NCBI GenBank assembly: GCA_964019135.1
Contig: CAXHSH010001423.1
Location: forward strand, 88,650-152,649
Length of the DNA: 64,000 nt
Reading direction: 5' to 3'
From: Arenicola marina
Lineage: Eukaryota; Annelida; Polychaeta; Arenicolidae
This document shows, piece by piece, positions 62,836 to 64,000 of this stretch (the stretch's first letter is position 1; each line of letters opens with the position of its first letter). The notes under the pieces were generated by a model. That model saw only the letters and a list, made by a program, of their open reading frames with translations, was not told the DNA's origin and did no database searches. Both the position numbers and the translations under genes were made by a program.

Positions 62836-63700
62836 AACTAACTGCATGGTCTGTAATGATTAGTTTTAACTGCCATGACATAAAATATGTTTTTGTACCT
62901 GAGCAAAATGAAAGAGATACCCTCCGTCTCGGTCCCCGGGGAGAGCCTACCGCACCGCCATCCACATCGCCGCCTCAACGTGGGGCACTGGTGGTGTATA
63001 TTGCAATAACGGTTACATCATGCAACCATACAGACGCACCTTATGACGTGATGTTTTGAAACAAACGGTCCATATGAAATTAAAAGTTATAAAAATCCCA
63101 ACGGTCAAGATACGCAGAATAGCAGTATGTAATGGAGTAACGTCACTTAAATGCTAACCAATCCCGGCTGTAGGTGCATTTCCTCTCGTTTCACGAGAGC
63201 TGCGTCAACTGCCTTTCCTGCCCTGGTACATGCCTCTCTGACCACGCCCGTAAATGGAGCAAGGGTGAGATCGAACCATGCCGTTCACCAGGCTTGACAA
63301 AGGTTAAGCAGGTAAAGGTCAATAACTTCCTGTTCAAGCTATCTAGACATCTTATTGGCTGTAGAAAAAATGCATGAGGTCAGCTGACTTGGACAGGTTG
63401 TAAAGAAGTCAAATGTCAGCTGACCAAATGTCCACCCTCCACTTTCATTGGGTCCATATATGTCACTTATATGCACGTCCTGATGAGTACTTCTCACTTG
63501 TACCTACCATCAGCTATGGTTGTCAATTTCATACTCACGACTGAAGAAAAAGGGCTCAAGTGTGGGCGGGGCTTAGTGTCGGAGTGTGGATCGGTCTATT
63601 GAAGCCAGTGACTGCGCGATCTGCTCCATGTCACTCCTTTGTTGGTGTAGGGCTGTCGCTCGAGTCGTCGATATTTGGTCATATATCGCTCATACACGCT
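62836..63700. other. Unique DNA, no recognised gene
   Basis: No gene I can name. A plus-strand open stretch 62915-63046 (RYPPSRSPGRAYRTAIHI..., ending TGA) looks protein-like but has no splice support or known match. The plus-strand frame 63174-63377 is unremarkable. The sequence GGTTCGATCTC on the minus strand at 63267-63277 resembles a tRNA-type B box, but there is no matching A box or cloverleaf. A GC box (GGGCGGGGC) is at 63564-63572. Confidence 0.5.
63508..63540 (-). CDS. Candidate 33-bp exon upstream of the 53-kb array
   Basis: On the minus strand an excellent acceptor (CCCTTTTTCTTCAG) ends at 63541 and a good donor (GATG|GTAGGT) starts at 63507. The open frame is (xTC) VSMKLTTIAD (G). 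It leaves in phase 1 with a G, which would join AT of exon A to give Asp. Phase and splice signals fit the ZNHIT2-like gene, but the ten residues are in a variable region and prove nothing. If real, the 36-bp array lies in a 54.9-kb intron. Confidence 0.15.
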
Positions 63701-64000
63701 TATCGCTCCAATCCCCAATCACCCTCCTCCGCCATGCACTCCAAACCCACAGCCACCTCTTCCTTCATGCACTACCCCCCCCCCAACCACCCTCCCCCGC
63801 AATGCACCTTAACCCCCCAACCATCCTATTCGGGTACTCACCCCTTCTCCACAACCACCCACCTCCTTCATGCACCCCCCCCCAAACCACCCTCATCCTT
63901 CATGCACCGCCCCCCCCCCAACCACCCTCATCCTTCATGCACCGCCCCCCCTCTCCGCCCCCAGCCACCCTGTTCCGATACGCACCCCCACCCCGCAACC
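63701..64000. repeat. C-rich minisatellite of about 35 bp, right end outside the window
   Basis: Units of AACCACCCTCATCCTTCATG followed by CACCG and a variable C run, roughly 35-45 bp each, become more regular toward the right edge (63890-63965). The C homopolymers vary from 7 to 11 bases. The array continues past base 64000. Confidence 0.85.

Noticed and set aside
62915-63046. Protein-like plus stretch RYPPSRSPGRAYRTAIHI...
   Set aside because: 44 codons only, no known match, no clear splice acceptor; kept as a note in the flank entry.
63267-63277. tRNA gene or tRNA-derived SINE (B-box-like GGTTCGATCTC on minus)
   Set aside because: No A box at the right distance, no acceptor-stem pairing and no flanking duplication seen.

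Overview
The window is eukaryotic and almost certainly from an animal. It has short spliced exons with GT-AG borders, an AATAAA signal, AT-rich and CA microsatellites, and very large minisatellite arrays. I see no bacterial operon, RBS or phage feature. The TGACCTTGACCT-type motifs and general texture suggest a marine invertebrate, perhaps a mollusc, but I cannot fix the taxon.

Layout, left to right. 1-5575: a minisatellite of about 49-bp units (about 114 copies), running off the left edge. 5576-8874: mostly unique DNA that holds the only real gene I can support. It is a minus-strand gene whose exons at 8554-8598, 7907-8013, 7261-7294 and 5623-5722 have consistent splice sites and phases. Read in order they carry signatures of the middle of ZNHIT2, a HIT-zinc-finger protein linked to the R2TP/snRNP assembly pathway. 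8875-62180: a 53-kb minisatellite of about 1,480 GC-rich 36-bp units, with nested higher-order repeats from 540 bp to 5.7 kb. 62257-62835: an AAT/AATAAC-type microsatellite. 62836-63700: unique DNA with no recognised gene but one candidate 33-bp exon. 63701-64000: the start of a C-rich minisatellite of about 35 bp units, running off the right edge.

How it fits together. The four exons encode only the middle of the protein. The zinc-finger exon(s) should lie at higher coordinates and the C-terminal exons at lower coordinates. If the gene is intact, the 53-kb array sits in the intron upstream of the 8554-8598 exon, and the 49-bp array sits in the intron that starts at 5622, only 47 bp past the splice donor. 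If no outer exons exist, this is a gene remnant between two arrays.

The 36-bp unit is a multiple of three and has no stop in its consensus in any of the six frames, so the array is full of overlapping open frames up to 3,184 codons. I read these as artefacts: the frames slip at recurrent 1-2 bp indels, both strands are equally open, and no initiation or splice context supports them. They are the main annotation trap here. Gene identity comes from remembered family motifs, not a search.
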